A stretch of DNA of 64,000 nt from JACDAL01 sp963849115 (GTDB lineage Bacteria > Actinomycetota > CADDZG01 > WHSQ01). Location of the stretch: assembly GCA_963849115.1 (NCBI GenBank), contig CAWKGK010000006.1, positions 1-64,000 of the forward strand, given 5' to 3'. Shown here in pieces: positions 25,372 to 33,809 of the stretch. How positions within the stretch are numbered: position 1 is the stretch's first letter; every line of letters starts with the position of its first letter. The notes under the pieces were generated by a model that saw only the letters and a list, made by a program, of their open reading frames with translations, was not told the origin of the DNA and searched no databases. The translations under genes were made by a program, and so were the position numbers.

Positions 25372-26259
25372 TCAGTGCCCGAAGCCGAGCCGGTCGAGGG
25401 CATGGGGCCGGCGCTGCCAGTCGCGCTCGACTTTGACCCTGATGTCGAGATAGACCCGGCGCCCGAAGAGAACCTCGATCTCCAGACGGGCCTCCGTCCC
25501 CGCCTCCTTCAGCAGCCGGCCACCCTTCCCGATGACCATGCCCTTCTGGGACTCCCGTTCGACCAACACGCGGCTGTAGATCTCGAGGACCCCGTCGTCG
25601 CGCTCGATGAGCTCGTCGGTGGACACCGCGATCGAGTGCGGCAACTCCTCGGAGGTTCTCTTCAGAAGCTTCTCCCGCACGAGCTCGGCGATGAAGACGG
25701 GCGGTGGCTGATCCCGGCGGGTCCCCAGCGGGTAGTACATGGGCCCCTCTTCCAGACGGTCGGCCAGGAGCTTGGACAAAAGCTCGACCCCCTCGCCGGT
25801 GCGGGCTGAGGTGGGGATGAACTCTGCGAAGGGCCCAAGTTGAGTGGCCGCGGTGAGGGCAGCGGCCGTCCCGGCCCGCCGCGCGGCGTCGATCTTGTTG
25901 ACGGCACAGAAAACCGGGACCTCGGCGCCGGCAAGGTCCTGCGCCACCCGGGCATCGCCCGTGCCCACTCCGGCTCGGGCGTCGACCACGAGAAGGGCGA
26001 TGTCGACCCCCGCCCACGCCCGGCGCACGACCTCGTTGAGCCTCTCACCCAACAACGTGCGCGGCTTGTGATAACCGGGAGTGTCGATGAACACCATCTG
26101 TGCATCGGGCAGGTCGAGGATGCCTCGCACTGCGGAGCGCGTGGTCTGGGGGCGATTCGACGTTATGGAGACCTTCTCCCCCACCAGCGCGTTGACCAGC
26201 GTGGACTTACCGACGTTCGGGCGCCCCACCACGGCTACAAAGCCCGAGCGGAAGCTCAC
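25372..26259 (-). CDS. era: GTPase Era
   Basis: A 295-residue GTPase that binds 16S rRNA and helps 30S ribosome maturation. G1 GRPNVGKSTLVNALVG, G2 region TTRSAVRGI, G3 DTPGYHKPRTLLGERL and G4 NKIDAARR are all visible. The C-terminal KH domain is marked by ESQKGMVIGKGGRLLKEAGT. Length matches the family. Its start overlaps the stop of the corC-like gene (ATGA), and ybeY lies just upstream, so rRNA-maturation genes sit together. Confidence 0.97.
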   Translation of the reverse strand: MSFRSGFVAVVGRPNVGKSTLVNALVGEKVSITSNRPQTTRSAVRGILDLPDAQMVFIDTPGYHKPRTLLGERLNEVVRRAWAGVDIALLVVDARAGVGTGDARVAQDLAGAEVPVFCAVNKIDAARRAGTAAALTAATQLGPFAEFIPTSARTGEGVELLSKLLADRLEEGPMYYPLGTRRDQPPPVFIAELVREKLLKRTSEELPHSIAVSTDELIERDDGVLEIYSRVLVERESQKGMVIGKGGRLLKEAGTEARLEIEVLFGRRVYLDIRVKVERDWQRRPHALDRLGFGH

Positions 26260-27521
26260 TCGGGCTCGCGCTGAACCGGAGACTTCGTGATGACGACCTT
26301 TTGAATACGCCGTCCAGTCACACGCTCGGTGCGAAACTGCAGGGAGTCATAGCGAACGGTCTCGCCCACGGTAGGCACGCGGCCCGTGAGCCCGAACACC
26401 AAGCCGCCGACCGTGTCCCATTCCTCGTGAGGCAACTCCACCTGCAGCAGCTCGTTGACTTCATCGATCGGCATCTTGGCGTCGACTCTGATCGTTCGGT
26501 CGTCGATGGGCTCGACCAGCGGCTCCTCTTGGTCGTACTCGTCGACGATCTCCCCCACGATTTCCTCTATGAGGTCCTCGATCGTGACGAGGCCCGCAGT
26601 CCCTCCATACTCGTCGACGACGATTGCCATATGCACGCGCTCTTCCTGCATCGATCGCAGCAACTCTGCCACCTTCTTCTGCTCCGGCACGAACAGCGGT
26701 GTACGGCTCAGATCGCTCACCTTGCGGCCATTCGACGCCTCCATCGTCCTCAAGAGATCCTTCGCATAGAGCACACCGACGATGTTGTCGGTGTCGCCCT
26801 CGTAAATGGGAATGCGTGAGTAGCCCGCCCTCACGATCTCCTCGAGAGCCTGCGCCACCGTGGAGGTGTTGGGAATTGCGACCATGTCGGTCCGGGGCAC
26901 CATCACCTCGCGCACCACCGTATCTCCGAACTCGAACACCGAATGGAGCAGCTCTTTGTCCCCAATGTCCTCCTCCTCGTCTTCATCCGTCGAGGGGGAC
27001 TGGAGGCGGATCTCCTCCTCGGTGGCGAAGGGTCCTTTGGGGAGAGGATGGCCTGGAAGGATCACCATGATGACATTCGTGATGGCTATCAGCAGCTTGC
27101 CAAGTGGTTTCAGCGCTGTTCCGACGATCAGCACCGGGATGGCCGCCAGCAGGGCCGCTCGCTCGCTTCTCTGCACCGCGAAGGAGCGAGGCACGGTTTC
27201 AGAAACCACGAACAGAGCGAGGGTCAACACACCGGCGGCGAGCACTTGCACGCCTCCCTCCCAGCGAGACGCGGCCCAGCTCACCGTAAGAGCGGTGCCC
27301 GCCACATAGGACAGCAAACGAACAAGCAATAAGGCATTGCCGAAGGGGGCAGGGTTCTCCACGATGCGCAGCAATGCGCGCGCGTTACGACTCTTACGCT
27401 CCTGGACGAGATGATGCGCCTTCGCGCGGCTTACGCGCGCGAAGGCGGACTCGGCGAGCGCGCCGAACGAGGCCACCAAAGCCAACACGGCTACGAAGAA
27501 AAGTGCCAGCGCGTCGAACAC
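26256..27521 (-). CDS. CNNM/CBS/CorC_HlyC-domain protein (third copy in the window)
   Basis: About 421 residues. The GTG at 27521 gives VFDALALFFVAVLALVASFG then ALAESAFARVSRAKAHHLVQ. This start removes codons that would run into ybeY and leaves a 10-base gap. The domain order is a short CNNM membrane part, a CBS pair (VREVMVPRTDMVAIPNTSTV; YSRIPIYEGDTDNIVGVLYA) and CorC_HlyC (VVDEYGGTAGLVTIEDLIEE, then IVGEIVDEYDQEE). Genes of this type between ybeY and era are widespread and are annotated corC, ybeX or hlyC. It is more distant from the two copies at 20-22 kb than those are from each other. Confidence 0.93.
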   Translation of the reverse strand: MFDALALFFVAVLALVASFGALAESAFARVSRAKAHHLVQERKSRNARALLRIVENPAPFGNALLLVRLLSYVAGTALTVSWAASRWEGGVQVLAAGVLTLALFVVSETVPRSFAVQRSERAALLAAIPVLIVGTALKPLGKLLIAITNVIMVILPGHPLPKGPFATEEEIRLQSPSTDEDEEEDIGDKELLHSVFEFGDTVVREVMVPRTDMVAIPNTSTVAQALEEIVRAGYSRIPIYEGDTDNIVGVLYAKDLLRTMEASNGRKVSDLSRTPLFVPEQKKVAELLRSMQEERVHMAIVVDEYGGTAGLVTIEDLIEEIVGEIVDEYDQEEPLVEPIDDRTIRVDAKMPIDEVNELLQVELPHEEWDTVGGLVFGLTGRVPTVGETVRYDSLQFRTERVTGRRIQKVVITKSPVQREPE

Positions 27522-27531
27522 TAGGCCCGCA

Positions 27532-27966
27532 CTAAGTCGCTGAGGTGAACGATTCGATGATCTGGCCGAGACAATCGTCCATCCTCGACTTGTCCGTCGG
27601 GCCGTGGTGGTCGTAGCCGAGCAGGTGAAGCGTGCCGTGGACGAGCAAAACCTCGAGCTCGCGCTCGTAGGAGTGGTTCTCAGCAGTCGCGTTGTCGAGC
27701 GCAATCTCCGGGCACACAACAACGTCGCCCAACAACAGCACCTCTTCCTCCTCGTCCTCCATCATCGGGAACGCCAGGACATCGGTGGGCTTGTCCTCGT
27801 TGGCGAAGCGTTGGTTGAGGAGCTGCATGTGTGAAGGAGAAACGAAGAGCACGGAAAGCTCGGCATCCTCATCCACTTTCAGGAAATCGAGCGCATGGCG
27901 GGCGAGCGCCGACAGCCGCGCTTCCGGCACCGGCATCTCCTGTTCGTTAGCGACGAAGACTTCCAT
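27532..27966 (-). CDS. ybeY: Endoribonuclease YbeY (16S rRNA maturation)
   Basis: A protein of about 144 residues. The zinc-binding catalytic motif is complete: VHGTLHLLGYDHHGPTDKSR (H-G-x-L-H-L-x-G-Y-D-H). Upstream elements LSVLFVSPSHMQLLNQRFAN and KPTDVLAFPM are also typical. YbeY processes the 3' end of 16S rRNA and takes part in ribosome quality control. I prefer ATG 27966; the preceding GTG 27969 is possible and would overlap the phoH stop. The order phoH-ybeY-corC-era is a standard block. Confidence 0.95.
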   Translation of the reverse strand: MEVFVANEQEMPVPEARLSALARHALDFLKVDEDAELSVLFVSPSHMQLLNQRFANEDKPTDVLAFPMMEDEEEEVLLLGDVVVCPEIALDNATAENHSYERELEVLLVHGTLHLLGYDHHGPTDKSRMDDCLGQIIESFTSAT

Positions 27967-27968
27967 CA

Positions 27969-28940
27969 CTACCGATTGCCCGCTTCGGTATAGACGCGAT
28001 AAGCCTCGACGATATCCTGCACAATCTTGTGTCTGACTACGTCACGAGCATCCAGTTGCGAGAACTCCACCCCCACAATGCCCTGAAGGATCTCCTGAAT
28101 CACGATCAACCCCGAGCGTGTGTTCTGAGGCAGATCGACCTGAGTAACGTCGCCCGTAACCACCGCTTTGGAGCCAAAGCCGAGCCGCGTGAGAAACATC
28201 TTCATTTGCTCGGGTGTGGTGTTCTGTGCCTCGTCCAGGATGATGAAGGCGTCGTTCAGAGTTCTGCCTCGCATGAAGGCAAGGGGAGCGATCTCGATCC
28301 GTCCCTGCTCGACATAGCGCGTGAATGTTTCCGGCTCGAGCATCTCGTAGAGCGCGTCGTAGAGCGGCTTGAGGTAGGGATCGATCTTGGCCGCGAGGTC
28401 TCCGGGAAGAAAGCCCAAGCGCTCACCCGCCTCGACCGCAGGACGCGTCAACACTATGCGCGACACATCCCCTGCCTTGAGCGCTCGAATCGCCATCGCC
28501 ACGGCGAGATAAGTCTTGCCGCTGCCCGCCGGGCCTATCCCGAACACGATCGTCGACGCGCCAATCAAATCTGTGTAGCGCTTCTGTCCCACCGTCTTGG
28601 GCCGGATCGGCTTCCCCGTGTGAGTGACCACGACGGTGTCGCTCAACACTTCCGAGGGTCGGATCTGGCCGTTCGACTTGACGATCTCCACCGATCGTCC
28701 CACCGCATCACGAGTGAGCATATGGCCACGATCCATCAGCTCTATGAGCTCGTGGAATAGCCGCGACAGCTGCTCGGTTTCCTCCACCGACCCGGTCAAG
28801 ACAATCTCGTTGCCTCGCACGAATACCTGGGCGTCGAAAGAGGATTGGATGAGCTTGAGCAGTTCGTCCCCGGCCCCCACCAGACCTACCATCTCGTGGT
28901 GAGTGGGGACGAGAATCTTCACCTGCGTTGTCGTCAACAT
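27969..28940 (-). CDS. phoH: PhoH-like ATPase
   Basis: A 323-residue P-loop protein. ATG 28940 gives MLTTTQVKILVPTHHEMVGL. Walker A is GIGPAGSGKTYLAVAMAI, Walker B is AFIILDEAQNTTPEQMKMFL, and the sequence TRLGFGSKAVVTGDVTQVDL completes the family signature. PhoH-type proteins next to ybeY are thought to act as RNA-dependent ATPases or helicases in RNA metabolism rather than in phosphate response. The longer frame upstream would overlap the HIT gene in a different frame and is not used. The stop TAG at 27969-27971 almost touches ybeY. Confidence 0.96.
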   Translation of the reverse strand: MLTTTQVKILVPTHHEMVGLVGAGDELLKLIQSSFDAQVFVRGNEIVLTGSVEETEQLSRLFHELIELMDRGHMLTRDAVGRSVEIVKSNGQIRPSEVLSDTVVVTHTGKPIRPKTVGQKRYTDLIGASTIVFGIGPAGSGKTYLAVAMAIRALKAGDVSRIVLTRPAVEAGERLGFLPGDLAAKIDPYLKPLYDALYEMLEPETFTRYVEQGRIEIAPLAFMRGRTLNDAFIILDEAQNTTPEQMKMFLTRLGFGSKAVVTGDVTQVDLPQNTRSGLIVIQEILQGIVGVEFSQLDARDVVRHKIVQDIVEAYRVYTEAGNR

Positions 28941-28971
28941 GCTCGTGGTCCGTAGTCTACTGCCGGGAAGC

Positions 28972-29337
28972 TCAACCCGGGTGCCAGCCCATGGCCCGGC
29001 CCCCCAGAAGGTGGAAGTGGAGATGATCGACGCTCTGGCCGGCATCGGGCCCGATGTTGGACACGATGCGGTGCCCCCCGGCCAGCGACTCATCCCGTGC
29101 AATGGACGTCATGACCTCGAACATCTCTGCGAGGAGCGAACCGTGCTCGCCGGTCAGCTCGGAGGCCGAGGCGATGTGTTGCTTGGGTATCACCAGTACG
29201 TGCACGGGGGCTTTGGGATTGATATCCCTGAATGCCATTACCCTCTCGCGTTCGTGAACTACGTCGGCGTCTATCTCGTGAGCCGCGATCTTGCAGAACA
29301 GACAGTCCGGTGCCACATTCCTCCCCTTAGCGTCCAT
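28972..29337 (-). CDS. HIT-family nucleotide-binding protein (HinT-like)
   Basis: A 121-residue protein from ATG 29337 (MDAKGRNVAPDCLFCKIAAH). The histidine triad is HLHFHLLGG near the C-terminus (H-x-H-x-H). Other HIT landmarks are MAFRDINPKAPVHVLVIPKQ and DAGQSVDHLHFH. HinT-like enzymes hydrolyse nucleoside phosphoramidates such as AMP-lysine. The start overlaps the mtaB stop by 11 bases, so it is co-translated with mtaB in the hrcA-uppS operon. Confidence 0.93.
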   Translation of the reverse strand: MDAKGRNVAPDCLFCKIAAHEIDADVVHERERVMAFRDINPKAPVHVLVIPKQHIASASELTGEHGSLLAEMFEVMTSIARDESLAGGHRIVSNIGPDAGQSVDHLHFHLLGGRAMGWHPG

Positions 29338-30613
29338 GGTGCCGCCCCTGGATGCCATCGGCGCGCACACGCTCACCCACGACCTCCTGGATGCTGCCGA
29401 GAAGGCCTTCCCCCTCGAACCACACCCGCACGTAATCGTCGGTTTGCCCGGAGCACACATGCACCCCTTCGACGGTCCGTTCGTCCTCGACCAAGACCTG
29501 AAGAGGCCGCTCGAGGTGAGCGGCGAGCCACTGCGCTCGGATCCTGTTGCCGAGGTCGATGAGCGACTTGGAGCGAGCCTTCTTCGTGTCGGGCGGGACC
29601 GCGTCGGCGAGCGCGGCCGCTGCGGTGCCGGGTCGTGGCGAGTAGCGGAACACATGCAGCTTCGAGAACGACAGCGCTCTCACGACCTCCATGGTGTTGT
29701 CGAAGGCGGCATCGGTCTCAGTAGGAAAGCCAACGATCAAGTCGGTGGCAAGGGCAAGGTCGGGAAGCGCCTCCTGCGCCCGGCGCACGGAGTCGATGTA
29801 CTCATTGATGCGGTAGGGCCGGTTCATCGCCGCAAGCACTTCGTCATCGCCGGACTGCAGCGGCACGTGCAGATGACGACAAATCCGAGGCTCGCCGACC
29901 AGTAGCTCGACGAGCTCTGGAGTGAGGTGGCGCGACAGGATAGATGAGAGCCTGATCCTCAAGACCCCCGGAATCGCCAGCAAGCGTTCGAGCAATGCCA
30001 CCAGCCTGCGCTCGTCGGAGCCGAGATCGAAGGAATACTTGCCGAGATGAACGCCGGTGAGCACCAGCTCACGCGCGCCGGCGCGCACCCTCGCCCGCGC
30101 CTCCGAAACAATTGCTTCCTCGTCCATCGAGCGCAGGGGGCCGCGCGTCGTCGGGATGATGCAGAACGAGCACCATTCGTCGCAACCGGTCTGAACCTTG
30201 AGATTGGCGCGCACACGCGTCGGTTGCATTTGTGGAGTGGAGGGGCCGAAGCCGAGCTGCAGCAGGCGCCGGGTCTGCGGTTGCTCAGATAGAGCTTCGA
30301 GGAAGCTCTCCTTGTCGTCGTTCGTGAGCACTGCGTTGACCCCGGCGATCCCTCCAACCTCCGCGGGGTCCGAGACCGCATAGCAGCCGATCACAACCAC
30401 CTTGGCCGCCGGGTTGACGCGCACGGCACGCCTTATCGCGGAACGGGATGCCTTGGTGGCTTCACGGGTGACCGTGCAGGTGTTGACGACGACCATGTCG
30501 GCGGACTCGGTGGGTGCGCAAACGAAGCCTCGCTGCGTGAGGCTCTCTGCCATCTGATCGGACTCGGCCTGATTGAGGCGGCAACCGAGCGTGGCGAAGG
30601 CAACTTTCGGCAC
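29327..30613 (-). CDS. mtaB: tRNA (t6A37) methylthiotransferase MtaB
   Basis: A 428-residue radical-SAM enzyme that adds a methylthio group to t6A at position 37 of tRNAs reading ANN codons. The UPF0004 domain has FATLGCRLNQAESDQMAESL and cysteines at NTCTVTREA and IGCYAVSDP. The radical SAM cluster motif is GCDEWCSFCIIPTTRGPLRS (C-x3-C-x2-C). The LHVPLQSGDDEVLAAMNRPY and DLIVGFPTETD segments are family typical, and a TRAM domain closes the protein. The C-terminal YSPRPGTAAAALADAVPP is the usual pre-TRAM sequence. It lies directly downstream of rsmE, as in many Firmicutes and Actinobacteria. Confidence 0.95.
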   Translation of the reverse strand: MPKVAFATLGCRLNQAESDQMAESLTQRGFVCAPTESADMVVVNTCTVTREATKASRSAIRRAVRVNPAAKVVVIGCYAVSDPAEVGGIAGVNAVLTNDDKESFLEALSEQPQTRRLLQLGFGPSTPQMQPTRVRANLKVQTGCDEWCSFCIIPTTRGPLRSMDEEAIVSEARARVRAGARELVLTGVHLGKYSFDLGSDERRLVALLERLLAIPGVLRIRLSSILSRHLTPELVELLVGEPRICRHLHVPLQSGDDEVLAAMNRPYRINEYIDSVRRAQEALPDLALATDLIVGFPTETDAAFDNTMEVVRALSFSKLHVFRYSPRPGTAAAALADAVPPDTKKARSKSLIDLGNRIRAQWLAAHLERPLQVLVEDERTVEGVHVCSGQTDDYVRVWFEGEGLLGSIQEVVGERVRADGIQGRHHGR

Positions 30614-30623
30614 AGAGACGACG

Positions 30624-31364
30624 CTATCCCATCCGCTCGAAATGCCACAGGAGCGCGGCCAGCGCCGCGGGTGCCGCGTTCTCGGTCCGAAGGATCACCG
30701 AGCCGAGCGACGCGGGGACGGCGCCGGCGGCCTCGAGTTGCTCGACCTCTGATGACGACAAGCCGCCCTCGGGGCCGACCACGAGCGCCACTCTTTCGGC
30801 CCCCTGCGGGAGTCGTTCTCGCAACCGAACCGTCGCCTGTTCCCACAGCACCAGCGCACAGGGCTCGGCCCCCGTTCGCTCTAACAGGTCCGCCCAGCTC
30901 AGCACTCCGTGAATGCGGGCGGCGAAGGGATTGCGGGAACGAGCCGCGGCGGCGTGGGCGCGCGCCTCCCACCGGGCCGACAGCCGCTGAACCTTGGAGG
31001 AGTCCCAGCGCGCGACTGCGCGCTCGGAGGAAAAAAAGGCGACGTCCGCCGCTCCCAGCTCGGCGACACGCTCGACGACCTCATCCCCCTTTGTTCCCTT
31101 GGGTGTGCCCTGATAGACGCCGATCTCAGGAGCGGGCCGGGGCGGCCATTCCTGCCGCTCGCCGACTCGCGCCACGACGCGGCCCCCGGCCGTCCCTGCG
31201 ATAACCGCGTGCGACATTCCCCCACAGCCGTCGATCACGACGATGTCGCGTCCCTCATCCATCCTCAGCACCCGCACTGCGTGGTGAGACTCCTCGGCGC
31301 CGAGCTCGATCTCGTCCGAGCCCCACGACGCCGGGGGGGCGTAGAACCACGGGGTCCGCCCTAC
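30624..31364 (-). CDS. rsmE: 16S rRNA (uracil1498-N3)-methyltransferase RsmE
   Basis: A SPOUT-class methyltransferase of about 246 residues that methylates U1498 of 16S rRNA. The N-terminal PUA-like domain starts RTPWFYAPPASWGSDEIELG and has EESHHAVRVLRMDEGRDI. The knot region is VALVVGPEGGLSSSEVEQLE followed by LGSVILRTENAAPAALAALL, the SAM-binding signature. The start is a problem: the conserved N-terminus begins right at the dnaJ stop, and the codon there is GTA; no ATG, GTG or TTG lies in frame nearby. The coordinate given marks that GTA. A noncanonical start or a nearby indel is possible. It lies between dnaJ and mtaB, a standard position. Confidence 0.88.
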   Translation of the reverse strand, partial: VGRTPWFYAPPASWGSDEIELGAEESHHAVRVLRMDEGRDIVVIDGCGGMSHAVIAGTAGGRVVARVGERQEWPPRPAPEIGVYQGTPKGTKGDEVVERVAELGAADVAFFSSERAVARWDSSKVQRLSARWEARAHAAAARSRNPFAARIHGVLSWADLLERTGAEPCALVLWEQATVRLRERLPQGAERVALVVGPEGGLSSSEVEQLEAAGAVPASLGSVILRTENAAPAALAALLWHFERMG

Positions 31365-32446
31365 TTGAAGGCCTCCTTGATCCTGCCGAACAGGCCCTTG
31401 TTCGAGATCGGCTCGTCGCGCAGGCGCGCGAGGCGAGCGATCAGCTCGGCCTGCTCGTCGTCGAGGTCGGTCGGAGTGACCACCTGCAGCAGGGCGATGA
31501 GCTGACCCCGGCCGCGACCGTCGAGGCGCGGCATGCCCTGGCCCCGAAGCCTCTTGACCTCTCCGGCCTGGGTCCCCGGCGCCACGGTTACGACCTCCGG
31601 CCCCTCGAGCGTCGGTACCTCGACCTCTCCCCCCAGGGCTGCGGTGGTCATCGGGACGCGCACCTCGCAGCCGAGGTCGTCGCCCGCCCGCCGGAACACG
31701 TCGTGAGGAGCGATGCGAATGGCGACGTAGAGGTCTCCGGCATGCCCACCGCGCGGCCCCGCCTCGCCTCGTCCCGACACTCGCAGCTGGGCTCCGTCGT
31801 CGACTCCCGCCGGGATGCGCAGCGTGACCTCGTCGGTTGCCTCCAGTCGGCCGCGGCCCTCGCAGACCGGGCACGGGCTCGTGATGACCTCGCCGGAGCC
31901 GCCGCAGCGCACGCAGGGGGCCGCAGTCATGACGTCGCCGAGGAAGGTGCGGCGCACCTGACGCAGCTCGCCCGTACCGGAGCAATCCGGGCACCGGCTC
32001 GCGAAGGTTCCGGGCGCGGCCCCACTGCCGGAGCACTCGGAGCACTCCTGCAGGGTCGTGACCTGGATCTCCCGCTCGATGCCCCAGGCGGCTTCCTCCA
32101 AGGTCAGCTCTAGGTGCGCGGCGACATCCGCGCCGCGCCCCGGCCCCCGCCTGGTGCGGCCGCCGCCTCCGAAGAAGGTCGAAAACAGGTCGGAGACGCC
32201 GCCGAAGTCGGAGAAGTCCACGGTCGCCTGGCCCGAACCCTCGTCGCCGAACATGTCGTAACGCTGCCGCTTGGAGGGGTCGGAGAGCACTTCGTAGGCG
32301 CGGCCGACCTCCTTGAAGCGATCGACGGCAGCGGGGTCTGAGGGGTTGGCGTCGGGGTGGTGCTTACGCGCGAGGTTTCGATAGGCGCGCTTGATGTCCT
32401 CCTGAGTGGCGTCGCGCGCCACCCCCAGAACCTCGTAATGGGTCAA
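31361..32446 (-). CDS. dnaJ: Chaperone protein DnaJ (DnaJ2 type)
   Basis: A 361-residue type I DnaJ. The J domain begins THYEVLGVARDATQEDIKRA and has the essential HPD in RKHHPDANPSDP. A glycine-rich linker (FFGGGGRTRRGPGRG) follows. The zinc domain has four C-x2-C-x-G-x-G repeats: CSECSGSG, CPDCSGTG, CVRCGGSG and CPVCEGRG. The C-terminal substrate-binding domains are complete. The start is TTG 32446, chosen because it immediately precedes the conserved J-domain start and leaves a 2-base gap after hrcA. In Actinobacteria the hrcA-linked copy is usually DnaJ2, separate from the dnaK operon copy. Confidence 0.95.
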   Translation of the reverse strand: MTHYEVLGVARDATQEDIKRAYRNLARKHHPDANPSDPAAVDRFKEVGRAYEVLSDPSKRQRYDMFGDEGSGQATVDFSDFGGVSDLFSTFFGGGGRTRRGPGRGADVAAHLELTLEEAAWGIEREIQVTTLQECSECSGSGAAPGTFASRCPDCSGTGELRQVRRTFLGDVMTAAPCVRCGGSGEVITSPCPVCEGRGRLEATDEVTLRIPAGVDDGAQLRVSGRGEAGPRGGHAGDLYVAIRIAPHDVFRRAGDDLGCEVRVPMTTAALGGEVEVPTLEGPEVVTVAPGTQAGEVKRLRGQGMPRLDGRGRGQLIALLQVVTPTDLDDEQAELIARLARLRDEPISNKGLFGRIKEAFK

Positions 32447-32448
32447 CG

Positions 32449-33498
32449 CTAGACCCCGAGCTCCGTCAGCATGCGGCCGAGGGCCGAGGCGACCTCGTGC
32501 ACCGCCGCCACCGTGCGCCGATAGTCCATGCGCGTGGGTCCGACGATCCCCACCGAGCCGAGCACCGAGCCGTCGGCCCCGTAGGGAGCGGCGACGACCG
32601 AGCACAACCGCATCTGCTCGAACATGTTCTCTGCGCCGATGCGCACCGAGAGGGCATCCGCTGCGAGTGCGTCGGCCAGCACCTCGAGCAGCAGCCTCCG
32701 GTGCTCGAGCGCCGAAACCACCTCTCGAACGGCCTCGAGGCTCCCGAACATGCCCTCGTCGAGGATGTTGGAGGCGCCCTCGAGATAGACACGCTCAGAA
32801 TCGTGGTCGGGCAGGTCGTCCTCCAGCGAGGTGGCTATCGCCTCGACGGCGGGCCTGAACTCTAGAGGAAAGCGCTGGAACTGCTCTCGAATCGTGGCGG
32901 CCACAGTGTCCAGGGGTATGCCTCCGACGATTCTGTTGAGCATCGCGTTGGTGTCCTCGAGCAGGGCCTGGTCGGAGGTCTCGGGCAGCAGCACGACGTG
33001 GTTGTGAACCCTGCCGGTGTCGGTGACGATCAGGACCATCGCACGGTCCCCTACGAGCCGGACCACCTCGACCTGGCGGACGGTGCTCTTCTCGAGCGCG
33101 GGGGCGAACACGATGGCGGCCTGGTGGGTGAGGCCCGACAGAAGGGCTGCGGTGCGGCGCAGCGCGTCTTCGAGCTCCCACCGGGGCTGGATGAAGAAGC
33201 CCTGGATGCGCTTGGCCTCGGCGGCCGGCAGGCGAGGCTTCGAGACTGCGTTGTCGACGAAGTAGCGGTAACCGAGATCGGTCGGGATCCTGCCTGCAGA
33301 CGTGTGCGGCTGGAAGATATAGCCCGCTTCTTCGAGCGCCCCCATGTCGATGCGCACCGTCGCCGCCGACACGCCGAGATCGAAGCGGTCGACGAGCGTC
33401 TTCGAGCCGACCGGCTCCCCACTCGAGACGTAGTGGGACACGATCGCCGTGAGCACGGCGGCTTTGCGCTGGTCGATGGTGTCCTTGTCTCCGGTCAT
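32449..33498 (-). CDS. hrcA: Heat-inducible transcription repressor HrcA
   Basis: A 349-residue repressor of heat-shock genes that binds CIRCE and needs GroE for activity. The N-terminal winged helix is DQRKAAVLTAIVSHYVSSGE then PVGSKTLVDRFDLGVSAATV and EAGYIFQPHTSAGRIPTDLG, which is diagnostic. A GAF-like effector domain follows (VLIVTDTGRVHNHVVLLPET), and the C-terminus LGSVGIVGPTRMDYRRTVAA is conserved. ATG 33498 fits best; upstream in-frame ATGs at 33507 and 33525 are possible. A CIRCE operator at 33529-33555 lies just before the gene, so it represses itself and the downstream operon. Confidence 0.96.
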   Translation of the reverse strand: MTGDKDTIDQRKAAVLTAIVSHYVSSGEPVGSKTLVDRFDLGVSAATVRIDMGALEEAGYIFQPHTSAGRIPTDLGYRYFVDNAVSKPRLPAAEAKRIQGFFIQPRWELEDALRRTAALLSGLTHQAAIVFAPALEKSTVRQVEVVRLVGDRAMVLIVTDTGRVHNHVVLLPETSDQALLEDTNAMLNRIVGGIPLDTVAATIREQFQRFPLEFRPAVEAIATSLEDDLPDHDSERVYLEGASNILDEGMFGSLEAVREVVSALEHRRLLLEVLADALAADALSVRIGAENMFEQMRLCSVVAAPYGADGSVLGSVGIVGPTRMDYRRTVAAVHEVASALGRMLTELGV

Positions 33499-33528
33499 GC
33501 CGCCCATCGTACCGTGCAAACCCACTAT

Positions 33529-33555
33529 TTAGCACTCAGGCCGCTTGAGTGCTAG
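33529..33555. promoter_or_regulatory. CIRCE operator (HrcA binding site)
   Basis: TTAGCACTC-N9-GAGTGCTAG, matching the CIRCE consensus (TTAGCACTC-N9-GAGTGCTAA) with one difference in the last base. It lies 30 bases upstream of the hrcA start, where a bound repressor would block transcription of hrcA-dnaJ and the genes after them. It is direct evidence for heat-shock autoregulation of the operon. Confidence 0.95.
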
Positions 33556-33602
33556 GCCCGGGGAGGCGAGGCGGGGCCGAATGAGCGCCTCGAGCGGAGG
33601 GT

Positions 33603-33663
33603 GGTGGATCGCCCATGTTGGGCCTGCAGCCACCGAATTGGTGGTCAGGAGCCCAAATTGGGC
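33603..33663. repeat. Double-palindrome element, site 3 (40-bp period)
   Basis: GGTGG at 33603, palindromic block CGCCCATGTTGGGC from 33610, CCACC at 33630, spacer gaatt, GGTGG at 33640, block GCCCAAATTGGGC from 33651 (aligned start 33650, 40 bases after the first). It lies between the divergent hrcA and ECF sigma genes, outside the CIRCE operator. Confidence 0.8.
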
Positions 33664-33714
33664 GAATGAGCACCTCGGGCGCCGGGCGGAGGGGCTGGCG
33701 AGGGGCTGAGGGAC

Positions 33715-33740
33715 GAACTTTTCCCTAGGCCCTGGCGTCG
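33715..33740 (+). promoter_or_regulatory. Possible ECF-type promoter
   Basis: GAACTT at 33715-33720 and CGTCG at 33736-33740, with 17 bases between GAAC and CGTC, resemble the GGAAC / CGTC elements of ECF sigma promoters. It lies about 70 bases before the ECF sigma gene, where an autoregulated promoter would be expected. The match is short, so this is only a candidate. Confidence 0.35.
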
Positions 33741-33809
33741 TAGTGGCATGTGATGCGACCATGATCATGATCCGACCAGCCCAATCCCTCTACGCTGCTG
33801 GAGAGTGCG

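Noticed and set aside
30624..32045. A 473-codon start for rsmE
   Set aside because: The extra 226 codons are antiparallel in no sense but lie in another frame of dnaJ, with no RsmE-like sequence; the conserved part starts at the dnaJ stop.
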